Source: Oxalobacter sp.
GTDB lineage: Bacteria > Pseudomonadota > Gammaproteobacteria > Burkholderiales > Burkholderiaceae_D
Length of the DNA stretch: 64,000 bases
Direction of reading: 5' to 3'
Assembly: GCA_017524145.1 (NCBI GenBank)
Contig: JAFWUI010000002.1
Coordinates: 1 to 64,000 of the forward strand
Shown: positions 36,676 through 44,486 of the stretch, piece by piece
How the letters are laid out: each line of letters opens with the position of its first letter
Position numbering within the stretch: position 1 is the stretch's first letter
Program-made: the position numbers and the translations under genes
The notes under the pieces: generated by a model
Told to the model about the DNA's origin: nothing
Seen by the model: only the letters and a program-made list of their open reading frames with translations
Database searches by the model: none

Positions 36676-36695
36676 AAAAAACCGCATTTCTGCGG
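36676..36695 (-). terminator. GNRA-loop terminator/attenuator ahead of minus operon
   Basis: On the minus strand CCGCA-GAAA-TGCGG is followed by six T. It stands between the presumed promoter region and the first gene of the operon, so it may act as a regulated attenuator rather than a simple end. Confidence 0.6.
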
Positions 36696-37037
36696 GTGGA
36701 CGGGGGCACTCTCGGTTCTATACAGACCGCCTGATGGTTTCCCCTTGCGGGTGTTGTATGCCATCACTGTAGCCCGTCCATAAAAAGGGCTTTGGGTTTT
36801 GCCGTGTTACGGGCAAAAAAATAACTCCGCTGACGTGGAAGTAAGACGGTATAGATTAAGAGAGGGTTTCAGATTATCTGATGGGCGGGGATGAAGTCAA
36901 GCGGTTTCTGCTGGAACTTTCCCGGTCTGTCTGCGTTCTGTTGGTCAGTATGCGGCGGTTATGCCATGGAATCAGCGGGATAGCCGGGGTCGGTTCTGCA
37001 CTCTGTGTGTCGCTGTCAGGTCTGATGGTCGATGCTG

Positions 37038-37182
37038 TCCTGGCAGTTGTGCTGCGTCCTGCTTCTGAGGCCTTTCCCCTTTCGGGAAAATCAGCCGTTC
37101 TGGGCGTTTTTCCGGCTGGCTGGCATCTCCATCCATCCTGCGGTGGAAAAACGCAATGCAGGCGGTTCTGGCTGGCTGTTGA
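37038..37182 (+). repeat. 145-bp dispersed direct repeat, copy 2
   Basis: Matches 34656-34798 with few changes, same orientation, 2.4 kb apart. It contains GGAAAAACGCAATGCAGGCG in both copies. Confidence 0.7.
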
Positions 37183-37425
37183 TGCGGTCAGGCGGTCTGC
37201 CTGATGGTGACTGTTGTTTTTTTGGCAGTGGGACGGTCTTTCCCCTATATCTTGAAACGGGATATGATGATGTTATTGCCTGTTGTGTCCATGATGGTAC
37301 ATAGAGGTTCATAGCTTGTCATACAGTGTCAGATATGTTGTCACAATGACCGTGAAAACAGGCGTTTTCCCCTATAGAAAACAGCAAACGGGTTGTAAAA
37401 AGTACAGAGCAATGCACTACATTTT

Positions 37426-37454
37426 TTTACAAATTTAGCTATTATCTATCTAAT
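37426..37454 (+). promoter_or_regulatory. Promoter for the alpA-replicase operon
   Basis: TTTACA at 37426-37431 and TCTAAT at 37449-37454 are 17 bp apart in an AT-rich stretch. A transcript starting near 37461 would have a leader of about 340 bases before the AlpA-like gene. Confidence 0.45.
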
Positions 37455-37555
37455 TCCTGCGTTCTCTGTTTTTTGCCGTTGGAACGTCTCTTTCCAGTGC
37501 GCTGTATGGCTGGGATTGATTTTCTGGTGGAACGGGATGGATGCAGGAAAAAGTT

Positions 37556-37587
37556 GCCCCGGCTGATACGCCAATATCAACCGGGGC
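37556..37587 (+). ncRNA. Strong leader hairpin, possible immunity RNA
   Basis: GCCCCGG-C-TGATA and TATCA-A-CCGGGGC pair over 12 of 13 positions with a 6-base loop (CGCCAA). No T-run follows, so it is not an ordinary terminator. Its position in the untranslated leader of the replication operon, upstream of a terminator, parallels the CI RNA of phage P4. RNA function is inference. Confidence 0.35.
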
Positions 37588-37703
37588 GGTGTTGGCTGAA
37601 ATCCGGTAATTCTGCATTCCAAATGGTTTCGGTCAGTTTTGGGGAACTGACAAATGTTCAGACAACGTAAAAATCATAACAAAATGTTTATGCATTGCTG
37701 AAT

Positions 37704-37723
37704 AAAAGCATCTTGCTTTTTTG
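37704..37723 (+). terminator. Leader terminator/attenuator before alpA-like gene
   Basis: AAAAGCA (37704-37710) and TGCTTTT (37714-37720) with further T form a small AT-rich terminator inside the leader, 78 bases before the start codon at 37801. Confidence 0.4.
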
Positions 37724-37800
37724 TTTTCAGTGTGTTTTTTTGTTGCTTTTCTGTGCGTTTTGTCACGTTTCCCCTGATTTTTTCTTAAGAAAGGAAAATC

Positions 37801-38043
37801 ATGGGAATCAAATTCCTGTCTATGAAAGAGGCCTTGTCTATCGCAAGGTGCAAATCTACAAAATGGTATAAGGGTGTCAAGGATGGCATCATTCCGCCCC
37901 CGGTGAAGGTCGGGCATTCCAACCGCTGGCTGTTGTCTGAGATTGAGGAATGGCAGAAGGCCTGCATCTCTGGTATGGATGCGCCCGCCATGAAGGCCTT
38001 TATCTCGGATATGGTCGCAAAACGTCCGTCTGTCTCTTTCTGA
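37801..38043 (+). CDS. alpA: AlpA-like HTH regulator
   Basis: 80 residues. FLSMKEALSIARCKSTKWYKGVKDGIIPPPVKVG followed by RWLLSEIEEWQKACI is the AlpA/excisionase helix-turn-helix and wing. AAGGAA precedes the ATG at a good distance. First gene of the plus-strand operon leading to the replicase, so it probably governs induction and replication, while the minus-strand copy may govern the other operon. Confidence 0.83.
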   Translation: MGIKFLSMKEALSIARCKSTKWYKGVKDGIIPPPVKVGHSNRWLLSEIEEWQKACISGMDAPAMKAFISDMVAKRPSVSF

Positions 38044-38056
38044 TGGGGGGTGCGTT

Positions 38057-38845
38057 ATGTGTATCCATGTCTATACAACAGGGGCCCCGTCTGCCCTGAA
38101 GTTCCTGAAACAGGCGTTCCCGGATGCTGTCCTGGACAGTTTCAACCCTGACATGCCGTCTGGACAGGTGCGTTTCCCGGTTTCCAGTGATGATGCCATG
38201 CGTAGCGGCTGGTATGAATCGGAAATGATTGATGGTGGCAGGTCGGTCTTTTTCCGCTTCGGTCGGGCAAGGCCTTCTTTCCATAACCCGAAAGCAGAAA
38301 CGCTGCATATTTTCAGGGACCGCCTGCTTAAGGGGCTCTGCAATGTCGATTATTTCAAGTTCCTCTGTTGCTGCCATGCAGTCCCGAAAGGGGAAAGGCC
38401 GCCTGTGCGCCTGCTTAAGGATGATGATGGCAATGTCTGCGGCCGGTTCCAGGCATCACTGAATGACGGTTTCTTACTGGCACGGCTTGAGGTTGATTTG
38501 GGTATCGGCTCTGGCATTGTCGATTTTTCTTTTGAGGATGAGCGGCATTACATGATGGTTATCAATTCCGCCCTCTCCGCTTTCTTTGATGATGACACTG
38601 ACGATGAGGCAGTCCCTCTGCCTGGCAAGGCCGCCATGCAGCAGAACATCCTGGAGCGTATCCGGCAGACTTTCCCGGATTGCAGGTTGTCCCATGTTGT
38701 GGTTGATGGCAGGAAACATGTTTTCCCGGTCGGTGATGAGGCTTTCCCTTCGGGGTGTTATGTCGCCCATGATGTGGATAGGCAGGTGTTTGTGAAGGTC
38801 GGGCGGCTGGTTTTTGTCAACCTGGCTGATTTGCGGGGTGCATGA
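38057..38845 (+). CDS. Two-module satellite protein, paralogue 1
   Basis: 262 residues, no recognised family name. The first 75 and last 70 residues are each a copy of a module (LKQAFPDAVLDSFNPD...FPVSSDD...SGWYESEMIDGG and IRQTFPDCRLSHVVVDG...FPVGDEAFPSGCYVAHDVDR). The same module begins the replicase two genes downstream. A middle domain (about 80-180) has LARLEVDLGIGSGIVDFSFED. It has the same GGGGGTGC-type ribosome site as the replicase, and its stop overlaps the next start (ATGA). A role in replication or its control is inferred from the shared module. Confidence 0.7.
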   Translation: MCIHVYTTGAPSALKFLKQAFPDAVLDSFNPDMPSGQVRFPVSSDDAMRSGWYESEMIDGGRSVFFRFGRARPSFHNPKAETLHIFRDRLLKGLCNVDYFKFLCCCHAVPKGERPPVRLLKDDDGNVCGRFQASLNDGFLLARLEVDLGIGSGIVDFSFEDERHYMMVINSALSAFFDDDTDDEAVPLPGKAAMQQNILERIRQTFPDCRLSHVVVDGRKHVFPVGDEAFPSGCYVAHDVDRQVFVKVGRLVFVNLADLRGA

Positions 38846-39609
38846 TGAGTGTTTTTCTTTTTGTGACCGGGGCAGATTCTGCATTGGCTCCCATCAAGGG
38901 GATTTTCCCTGATGCTGACTTGGATTCCCTGACTGTCGATGATCAAAACCATTTTTTCCGGGTTTCTCCGGATGATGAGGTCTTGTACGGTTTCTATCAT
39001 GCCGGGGAATATGACGGCGGCGTTTCGGTCGAGTTTGGCAGAAATGACACCAATTCGATTTTCCATGATGTATGCGCCTCAATCGAACGGGTTGCTGGGT
39101 TTGATGTCCTGTCGACGGTGCTGTATAAGTTGCCCCATGAGCCAAACAAGGTACAGCGTTTCAGTGGTATCAGTCCTGGTACAGGTGTTTCCTGGAAGTG
39201 CTGCGGTGTTTTCGATGAGGGTGTATCCCATGTTTCGGTTGAAGCCCATCTAGGCGTTGACTGTGGGCTGTATGAGTATTGTTTTTATGATGGGAAAGTG
39301 CAGCTTATGTTGACCAATGCCGATATGCAGCCATTCCTGTTGCAGAATGAGATTGAGGCAAAACCGTTCCCATATGGCGGTGAAAAGGTTGTTGAGGGCA
39401 CGGCCGGGGCGGTTGCTGCGTTGATTGCTGATATCAAGCAGCGGTATCCAGAAGCCCGCCTGGATGATGTTGTCCTGGATGGCAGGCCGCACCGTTTCCT
39501 TGTCGGTGATGAGGTTTCCCCTTCGGGGTGTTATATCGCTCAGGTAAAGGATGGCAGGTTATTTGCAACGGTATACCGTATCAGGCGTTTTGACTGTTGT
39601 TCTGACTGA
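38842..39609 (+). CDS. Two-module satellite protein, paralogue 2
   Basis: 255 residues, homologous throughout to the preceding protein. N-terminal module: IKGIFPDADLDSLTVDD...FRVSPDDEVLYGFYHAGEYDGG. Middle: VEAHLGVDCGLYEYCFYDG. C-terminal module: AALIADIKQRYPEARLDDVV, then FLVGDEVSPSGCYIAQVKDG. The C-terminal module is the closest relative of the replicase N-terminus (VAALIDAVRRAFPECRIDSI). Function unknown; tandem duplication is likely. Confidence 0.7.
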   Translation: MMSVFLFVTGADSALAPIKGIFPDADLDSLTVDDQNHFFRVSPDDEVLYGFYHAGEYDGGVSVEFGRNDTNSIFHDVCASIERVAGFDVLSTVLYKLPHEPNKVQRFSGISPGTGVSWKCCGVFDEGVSHVSVEAHLGVDCGLYEYCFYDGKVQLMLTNADMQPFLLQNEIEAKPFPYGGEKVVEGTAGAVAALIADIKQRYPEARLDDVVLDGRPHRFLVGDEVSPSGCYIAQVKDGRLFATVYRIRRFDCCSD

Positions 39610-39621
39610 TGGGGGTGCTGT

Positions 39622-42462
39622 ATGGTTTCAGCAAAATTGCCGCCGTCCTCTGCGGATGCGGTAGCCGCCCTCATTGATGCGGTTAGGCGTGCTTTCCCTG
39701 AATGCCGCATTGATTCCATCAAGACGGATGGCGGGATAACGCGTTTCAAGGTTGATGGCCGTGATGCCAAGGAGTCCGGCTGGGTGTCTGCTGGTTGGTC
39801 GCATGGCGTGCTGTTTGCCACGATTGGCAGTTGGAAGTATTCCAGTGAACAGTTTTCTTTCCGTTCTGGGGATTATGACCGCCTTGCACCTGATGAGAAA
39901 AAGGCGGTGGACAGTGCGATCAGGTCGCAAGCCGTACGCCTGGGCAAGGAACGGGAAAGCCGGGCAAGGGAGGCACAGCGGAAGGTTCCTTTCATTCTTC
40001 GGAAGCAGAAAGCGGCTAAAGACTGCCCGCTGCATCCTTATCTGGAGCGTAAAGGCCTGACACCATGTAAAGGCATGATGCAGGGGGTGCATGATGGCCA
40101 GAACAAACTTTATATCCCGCAGTATTGGGGCAAGGAACGTGAACTTGTCTCTTTCCAGACTATCAACGAAAAAGGCGAAAAGCGGCATATGGCAGGCGGC
40201 CGCAAGGGTTTTTTCATCATTGGGGATGATGACGAAAGGCCTTACTGCCTGGCAGAAGGTGTGGCAACTGCATTGAGTGTCCATCTTGCAACGGGGTTGC
40301 AGTGCTTCTGTGCATTTGATGCAGACAATGTGCCCAAAGTTGCAGGCCTGCTGCGGTCAACGTTTCCAGACCGCCTGCTGGTTGTCTGTGCTGATGATGA
40401 TTACCTGCTGAAGGATTCCAGGGGGCGTAAAAGCAACAAAGGCATCAAGACCGCCCGGATGACGGTTTCACGTTATGGCGGTGTGGTTGCAGTGCCTGTT
40501 TTCCTGGAGCATGAAGGCAGGACTGATTTTGATGACATGAGGCAGGAACAGGGGCTTGATGCGGTCAAGGCCTGTATCGATCAGGCGGTGGCGGCGTATC
40601 AGGCAAGTCCGTCCAGTCCTGCTGCTTCTGCTGCTATGCCGTCCAGTGGGAATGTTTCCGCTGGTTCTGCCTGTTCGGATGTTGACCTGGTAGAAGAACA
40701 GCAGATTGGTAATCTCTGTTTCCGTCTGAAACGGGGGGGATTGTTCTGCAAGGATCTGACGCAAGAGGGAGATGCCCCTGATACGCAGATTTCTTCTTTT
40801 GTCCAGGTGCTGGGATTGATACGGGATGTCAACAGCATGGGATGGGGGCGTGTGGTCAGTGTCAAGGATGCGGATGATAAAGCCCATAGACTGATTATCC
40901 CTGCTTCTGCTTTTGCCGGTAATGGTGATGAATGGCGGAAAATGCTGCTTGATGCCGGGGTGACTGGTTTTGCGCACAATACGCAAAACAGGAAACAGCT
41001 TTCACAGTATTTGCAGAGTTACAGGACAGATAAAAGGGTTCGGAGTGTTGACCGGGTCGGTTGGTTCGGCGGTGCTTATGTCAAGGCAGACTGCACAATC
41101 GGTCAACCGGAAGAAGAGGTAATTTTCCGGAATGATGAGGCTGAGTATCAGCCCTGGCTGTCCGCAGGAACGTTGCAGGATTGGATAGACAATGTTTCCC
41201 TGCCATGTGCTGGGAACAGCCGTCTTGTCTTTTCCCTTTCGGTGGCTTTTGCTGCCCCATTGCTGGAAATGTCTGGACAGGAAAACTGCTGCTTTCACCT
41301 GCTGGGTGGCTCTTCTCAGGGAAAAAGTTCCGCATTGAAGATTGCATCCAGTGTGTACAGTGCGCCTGATAAGTATATGCGCTCATGGCGTGCGACTGAC
41401 AATGGTCTTGAGGCGGTGGCATCCATGCATAATGACGGCCTGCTGGCACTTGATGAGTTTTCGATGATTGATGCAAAGGCCATCCTTCGGGGCATTGGGT
41501 ACATCCTGATAAACGGTATCGGGAAAACCCGTGCAACGAAAGGTGGAGCGGGTCGAGAGGTCAAGAAATGGCGGGTGATGGTGCTTTCTTCTGGAGAGGA
41601 AAGCCTTGCCTCTAAGGCAGAAAAAGAAGGGATGCGTATCAATGCAGGCGAAGAGGTGCGCTTTCTGTCGATTGAGTCAGCAGGTCAGTTCGGTATGCTG
41701 GAAACAGTATCGTCCAGCGAAGAGGCCGGGGCGTTGATTAAACGCCTGAATGAGGCCATCCGCAGATACCATGGCACAGCTGGTTCATCACTTATCCAGA
41801 AAGTCATTGAAAACCGCCCTGATATTGAGGCAGGCCTTAAAGATTGGATTGAAGGTTTCCGTCGGTTGATTTATCCATCCGATAAGTCAGCACAGATCAG
41901 GCGTGTTGCCTATTCGTTCGCCCTGGTTGTTGCAGGTGGAGAGATTGCGACAAAGTATGGCCTGACTGGATGGCAGGCAGGCGAAGCACTGGAAGCTGGA
42001 AAAAAGTGTTTTGCAGCATTCCTGGCTAGTTTCGGGGAAATGAACAGGGAAGAAAAAAGGATATTGGATCATGTTGCATCTGTTTTTGTCCGGCATGGAT
42101 CTGCCCGCTTCGAGGACCTGGCAACCGATAAATCAAGACCCATCATCGAGCGTATAGGCTGGAAACTGTTCAGTGATGCCGGGGTCGATGGCCTGTCTGT
42201 CCAGGAGCGTTATTACTATGTGCGCCCGCAACAGTTCCGGGCGGAGTTCTGTAACGGAATGCCAGTCAGGCAGGTTGCTGATGTCCTGGCAAAATATGAC
42301 TTTATCGTTAAGGATGAGCAAGGCAGAAACAGTGTACTGGTTGCCGGGCGGAGTGTAAAAGCGAAAATCCAGATTCTCAGTCCGTCTTTCAATCCCAAAA
42401 AGGCGGTCAGGTGCTATGTCTTTGATGCTGATGTCATAGATGCCTATGGCAGTGATGACTGA
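39622..42462 (+). CDS. TOPRIM/DUF927 primase-helicase (satellite replicase)
   Basis: 946 residues. Order: an N-terminal module of about 70 residues (FPECRIDSIKTDG...GWVSAGWSHGVLFATIG). Then a primase-type linker region (HPYLERKGLTPC, ELVSFQTINEKGEKRHMAGG), a TOPRIM-like domain (YCLAEGVATALS, then VVCADDD, about 215-330) and a DUF927 helicase-type domain (about 345-700). That last domain has Walker A GGSSQGKSS (about 562) and Walker B LLALDEF (about 610). This is the architecture of P4 alpha-like replication proteins and of PICI Pri-Rep. It would unwind and prime at the iteron regions. An IS- or phage-borne origin is supported by the integrase and AlpA neighbours. Confidence 0.9.
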   Translation: MVSAKLPPSSADAVAALIDAVRRAFPECRIDSIKTDGGITRFKVDGRDAKESGWVSAGWSHGVLFATIGSWKYSSEQFSFRSGDYDRLAPDEKKAVDSAIRSQAVRLGKERESRAREAQRKVPFILRKQKAAKDCPLHPYLERKGLTPCKGMMQGVHDGQNKLYIPQYWGKERELVSFQTINEKGEKRHMAGGRKGFFIIGDDDERPYCLAEGVATALSVHLATGLQCFCAFDADNVPKVAGLLRSTFPDRLLVVCADDDYLLKDSRGRKSNKGIKTARMTVSRYGGVVAVPVFLEHEGRTDFDDMRQEQGLDAVKACIDQAVAAYQASPSSPAASAAMPSSGNVSAGSACSDVDLVEEQQIGNLCFRLKRGGLFCKDLTQEGDAPDTQISSFVQVLGLIRDVNSMGWGRVVSVKDADDKAHRLIIPASAFAGNGDEWRKMLLDAGVTGFAHNTQNRKQLSQYLQSYRTDKRVRSVDRVGWFGGAYVKADCTIGQPEEEVIFRNDEAEYQPWLSAGTLQDWIDNVSLPCAGNSRLVFSLSVAFAAPLLEMSGQENCCFHLLGGSSQGKSSALKIASSVYSAPDKYMRSWRATDNGLEAVASMHNDGLLALDEFSMIDAKAILRGIGYILINGIGKTRATKGGAGREVKKWRVMVLSSGEESLASKAEKEGMRINAGEEVRFLSIESAGQFGMLETVSSSEEAGALIKRLNEAIRRYHGTAGSSLIQKVIENRPDIEAGLKDWIEGFRRLIYPSDKSAQIRRVAYSFALVVAGGEIATKYGLTGWQAGEALEAGKKCFAAFLASFGEMNREEKRILDHVASVFVRHGSARFEDLATDKSRPIIERIGWKLFSDAGVDGLSVQERYYYVRPQQFRAEFCNGMPVRQVADVLAKYDFIVKDEQGRNSVLVAGRSVKAKIQILSPSFNPKKAVRCYVFDADVIDAYGSDD

Positions 42463-42478
42463 GACAGATACAGCATTT

Positions 42479-42508
42479 TTGCACAGATAAAAAAACAGCC
42501 GTTATAAT
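42479..42508 (+). promoter_or_regulatory. Promoter for the small RHH-like gene
   Basis: TTGCAC (42479-42484) and TATAAT (42503-42508) are 18 bp apart. A short inverted repeat CTGT..ACAG near 42513-42524 may be an autoregulatory operator. Confidence 0.55.
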
Positions 42509-42541
42509 ACGACTGTCCTAACAGTAAGGGAGATATTGAAA

Positions 42542-42724
42542 ATGACCGAAAGAAAGCAGGTCGTTCCACTGATACTGCCCAAGAAACCGCCCAAGAAAAG
42601 CGTCCGTTTGCAGTTGGTTGTCTATCCAGAAGTTATGGAAGCATTGAGGGAACAGAAAGAGTTGACCGGGCGGAGTGTCAACGATATCTGTAATCAGATT
42701 TTTAAGCAGGTATTAGGACTGTAA
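42542..42724 (+). CDS. Small ribbon-helix-helix-like DNA-binding protein
   Basis: 60 residues from the ATG at 42542, preceded by GGGAG. A basic, Pro/Lys-rich N-terminus is followed by VRLQLVVYPEVMEALREQKE and GRSVNDICNQIFKQVL, a strand-helix-helix pattern like CopG/Arc repressors. It has its own promoter. Between the replicase and the right iteron arm, it may control copy number or replication; that is inference. Confidence 0.6.
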   Translation: MTERKQVVPLILPKKPPKKSVRLQLVVYPEVMEALREQKELTGRSVNDICNQIFKQVLGL

Positions 42725-42835
42725 AAGTAACAGTAGTAAATATACTGTTATTGACTTAAAAAAATAAGGATATAAATAGGGATATAACGCATATTTTAAA
42801 AGTAAAAAAGTTGTGTAAATCAATAACTTACAACG

Positions 42836-42868
42836 TCAGTTAGATTCCTGTTATAGGAATCTAACTGA
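42836..42868. repeat. Perfect 14-bp palindrome
   Basis: TCAGTTAGATTCCT (42836-42849) and AGGAATCTAACTGA (42855-42868) are exact reverse complements around GTTAT. No T-run follows, so it is unlikely to be a terminator. It could be a protein site or a nicking/priming structure. Confidence 0.6.
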
Positions 42869-42896
42869 ATGAAATTACACAATAGAATAAAGCATG

Positions 42897-42930
42897 AAGG
42901 ATGCCGTATTTTTGCGGTGTCCTTTTTTTT
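42897..42930 (+). terminator. Terminator after the RHH-like gene
   Basis: AAGGATGCCG pairs with CGGTGTCCTT (two G-T wobbles) across an 8-base loop, then eight T. Confidence 0.8.
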
Positions 42931-43116
42931 GCCTGTCCTGCGGTCGGTGCTGACAGGTTGTCGGTGCTGTCCAGGCGGTTCTGCTGCGTCCTGCCAGTCG
43001 GGCGTGCCACGGCCTGATGGCGGCCTTGTTTTCCAGCTGTAAAAGCCTGTCAGGTTTCCGTCCTGGCAGTCCTGCTGCGTCCTTCGGGCGTTGTATTGAT
43101 GATCTGGAAAACTACT

Positions 43117-43405
43117 GTATGTTTTTTAGGTTGACCCTTGTTACTTGACCCTTGTCAAAAATGAGGTTGACCCTTGTCAAAACAGGCAAAAAACAGCCAT
43201 TTTTGAGACACCTCTTGATGTCTGCCAAAGGTCGAATCATGCGCCTGTCTTACGTTTCATTTCGTTTTGATGCGCTTCTTACACGTTTTACACGTTCTTA
43301 CACATTGCTTACACGTTGTTTCTTTTTTGTAATCAATAACTTACACGTTTACACGAAAAAAACGTGATTTGATATATAAAAGTTTTTTTTCTGATTTTTA
43401 TCAAA
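43117..43405 (-). repeat. Right arm of ~300-bp inverted iteron repeat
   Basis: Reverse complement of 34326-34636 with scattered changes. TTGACCCTTGTCAA units lie at 43145 and 43167, with a partial at 43131. TTACACG units run from about 43278 to 43355, and the AT-rich block is at its outer end. The two arms enclose all satellite genes except the integrase. Confidence 0.75.
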
Positions 43406-44020
43406 ATCCGTCATTTTATATGGAAATTTATACAGTACATTCAGATATACAAGAAAGCGCAAAAGAAATATCGTAAGGGAATTTTCACCGAAAAATAGAA
43501 GCCGTATTGATGACGGTTCACAGCTATATGGAACAATCGCAAACAGGATACACAATATATACCGAATATATATAAATATATATTTTAAGAATCTCTAAGT
43601 AGTAAGGTGTAAGCATGTGTTAGGAAATGTCCTGATGTGCGTCCATGCTGCGGTCGGTGCTGACTTTTCCGGTCATGCCTGGTGGAAGTGCTGTACTGCC
43701 TGCACTGGATGCACTGGATGCACATGTTCTCCGGCAAGGTCTGTGCTGTTCCGCCTGCCTCTGCTGTCTCGGTGTCCTGGCAGTCGGTGCTGATGTTGCC
43801 GTGCGTGCCTGGCAGTTGTGCTGCGGGTCCTTTCTGAAGGCACCGCCTGCGGGTCAGAGAGCCCCATTTTTTAAACAGGTGCGGCCATGATCTAGGGCGT
43901 TGATTGATTCATGGTGTCCATGATTTACGGGTCCTTTCCAGCTTTCACTGCCTGCGGGTACTGTGAGTCCCGGTTTTTTTGCAGGCGTGGTATCCCTCTA
44001 GGGGCCTCACGTCACATTAG

Positions 44021-44115
44021 GGTGGGGGCGGGTCAAAAGTTCAGCCGAAACTGCCCATGACCGCCCGCCCCGTGAAATTTACCCGCTGGGCAATTTTCAA
44101 ACAGGGGGGGTATGA
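44021..44115. other. Putative phage cos-like site
   Basis: A GC-rich dyad, GGGGCGGGTC (44025-44034) against GACCGCCCGCCCC (44059-44071), encloses CAAAAGTTCAGCCG. It is followed by GTGAAATTTACCCGC and an AT tract ending in ACAGGGGGGG. This resembles the stretch that stands before terS in many cos-type prophages. It lies near the right end, as in cos-type satellites. Recognition is from memory of such regions, not an alignment. Confidence 0.35.
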
Positions 44116-44411
44116 CGTGCATATGGCATCGTTGCAGTTAAGTCTGCCTGCCTTTGCCGTGCCCTCTTTCTTCGGAAAAGAATTTCATTCCGTCTGCCTT
44201 TGCCGTCTTGATTGCTTTTCCTTGATTTTTGACGCGCGGAAATGTCCCCTGCCTTTTGTCTCCCGTGGTTTTTTATATTCTTTTATTTATGTGTGTCCTG
44301 CGGTCGGTGTTGACCTTTCCGGTCATGCCTGGCAGTTGTGCTGCGTCCTGCCCTGCTGCCTCAATGCCTGGCTGCACATGTTCTCCAGTAAGGCCTGCAC
44401 CGGAAACGAAA

Positions 44412-44440
44412 AACCCGCCTGATGGCGGGTTCTTTCTTCT
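44412..44440 (+). terminator. Terminator at right end of satellite
   Basis: AACCCGCC-TGAT-GGCGGGTT is followed by a T-rich run. The 45 bases around it repeat the left-end terminator at 34827-34871. Confidence 0.75.
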
Positions 44441-44486
44441 TTTTTGGGTTATTTGCGGGCAATCTTGAAATGATGAGTTTGGAGAA

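Larger units (their letters stand above)
36696..37800. other. Regulatory centre of the satellite, no gene called
   Basis: About 1.1 kb between two divergent operons. It holds the second copy of the 145-bp repeat (37038-37182), a promoter (37426-37454), a strong hairpin (37556-37587) and a weak terminator (37704-37723). Open frames here (such as 36881-37204) run through the repeat and have no ribosome site, so I do not call them. Confidence 0.55.
43406..44486. other. Non-coding right end of the satellite
   Basis: No gene called. An AT-rich part (43406-43620) is followed by GC-rich DNA with short repeats: the string CGGTCGGTGCTGAC at 42940 and 43652 and a variant at 44300, and CTGGCAGTTGTGCTGCG at 43809 and 44331. 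The cos-like sequence lies at 44021-44115. Open frames at 43645-43890 and 44057-44422 lack ribosome sites and cross these repeats. Confidence 0.5.

Noticed and set aside
36881..37204. 107-codon plus-strand frame in the satellite centre
   Set aside because: No ribosome site, and it runs through the 145-bp repeat also found at 34656, where the frame differs in length and content.
44057..44422. 121-codon frame at the satellite right end
   Set aside because: It starts inside the cos-like stretch and crosses short repeats, with Cys/Phe-rich composition unlike a real protein.
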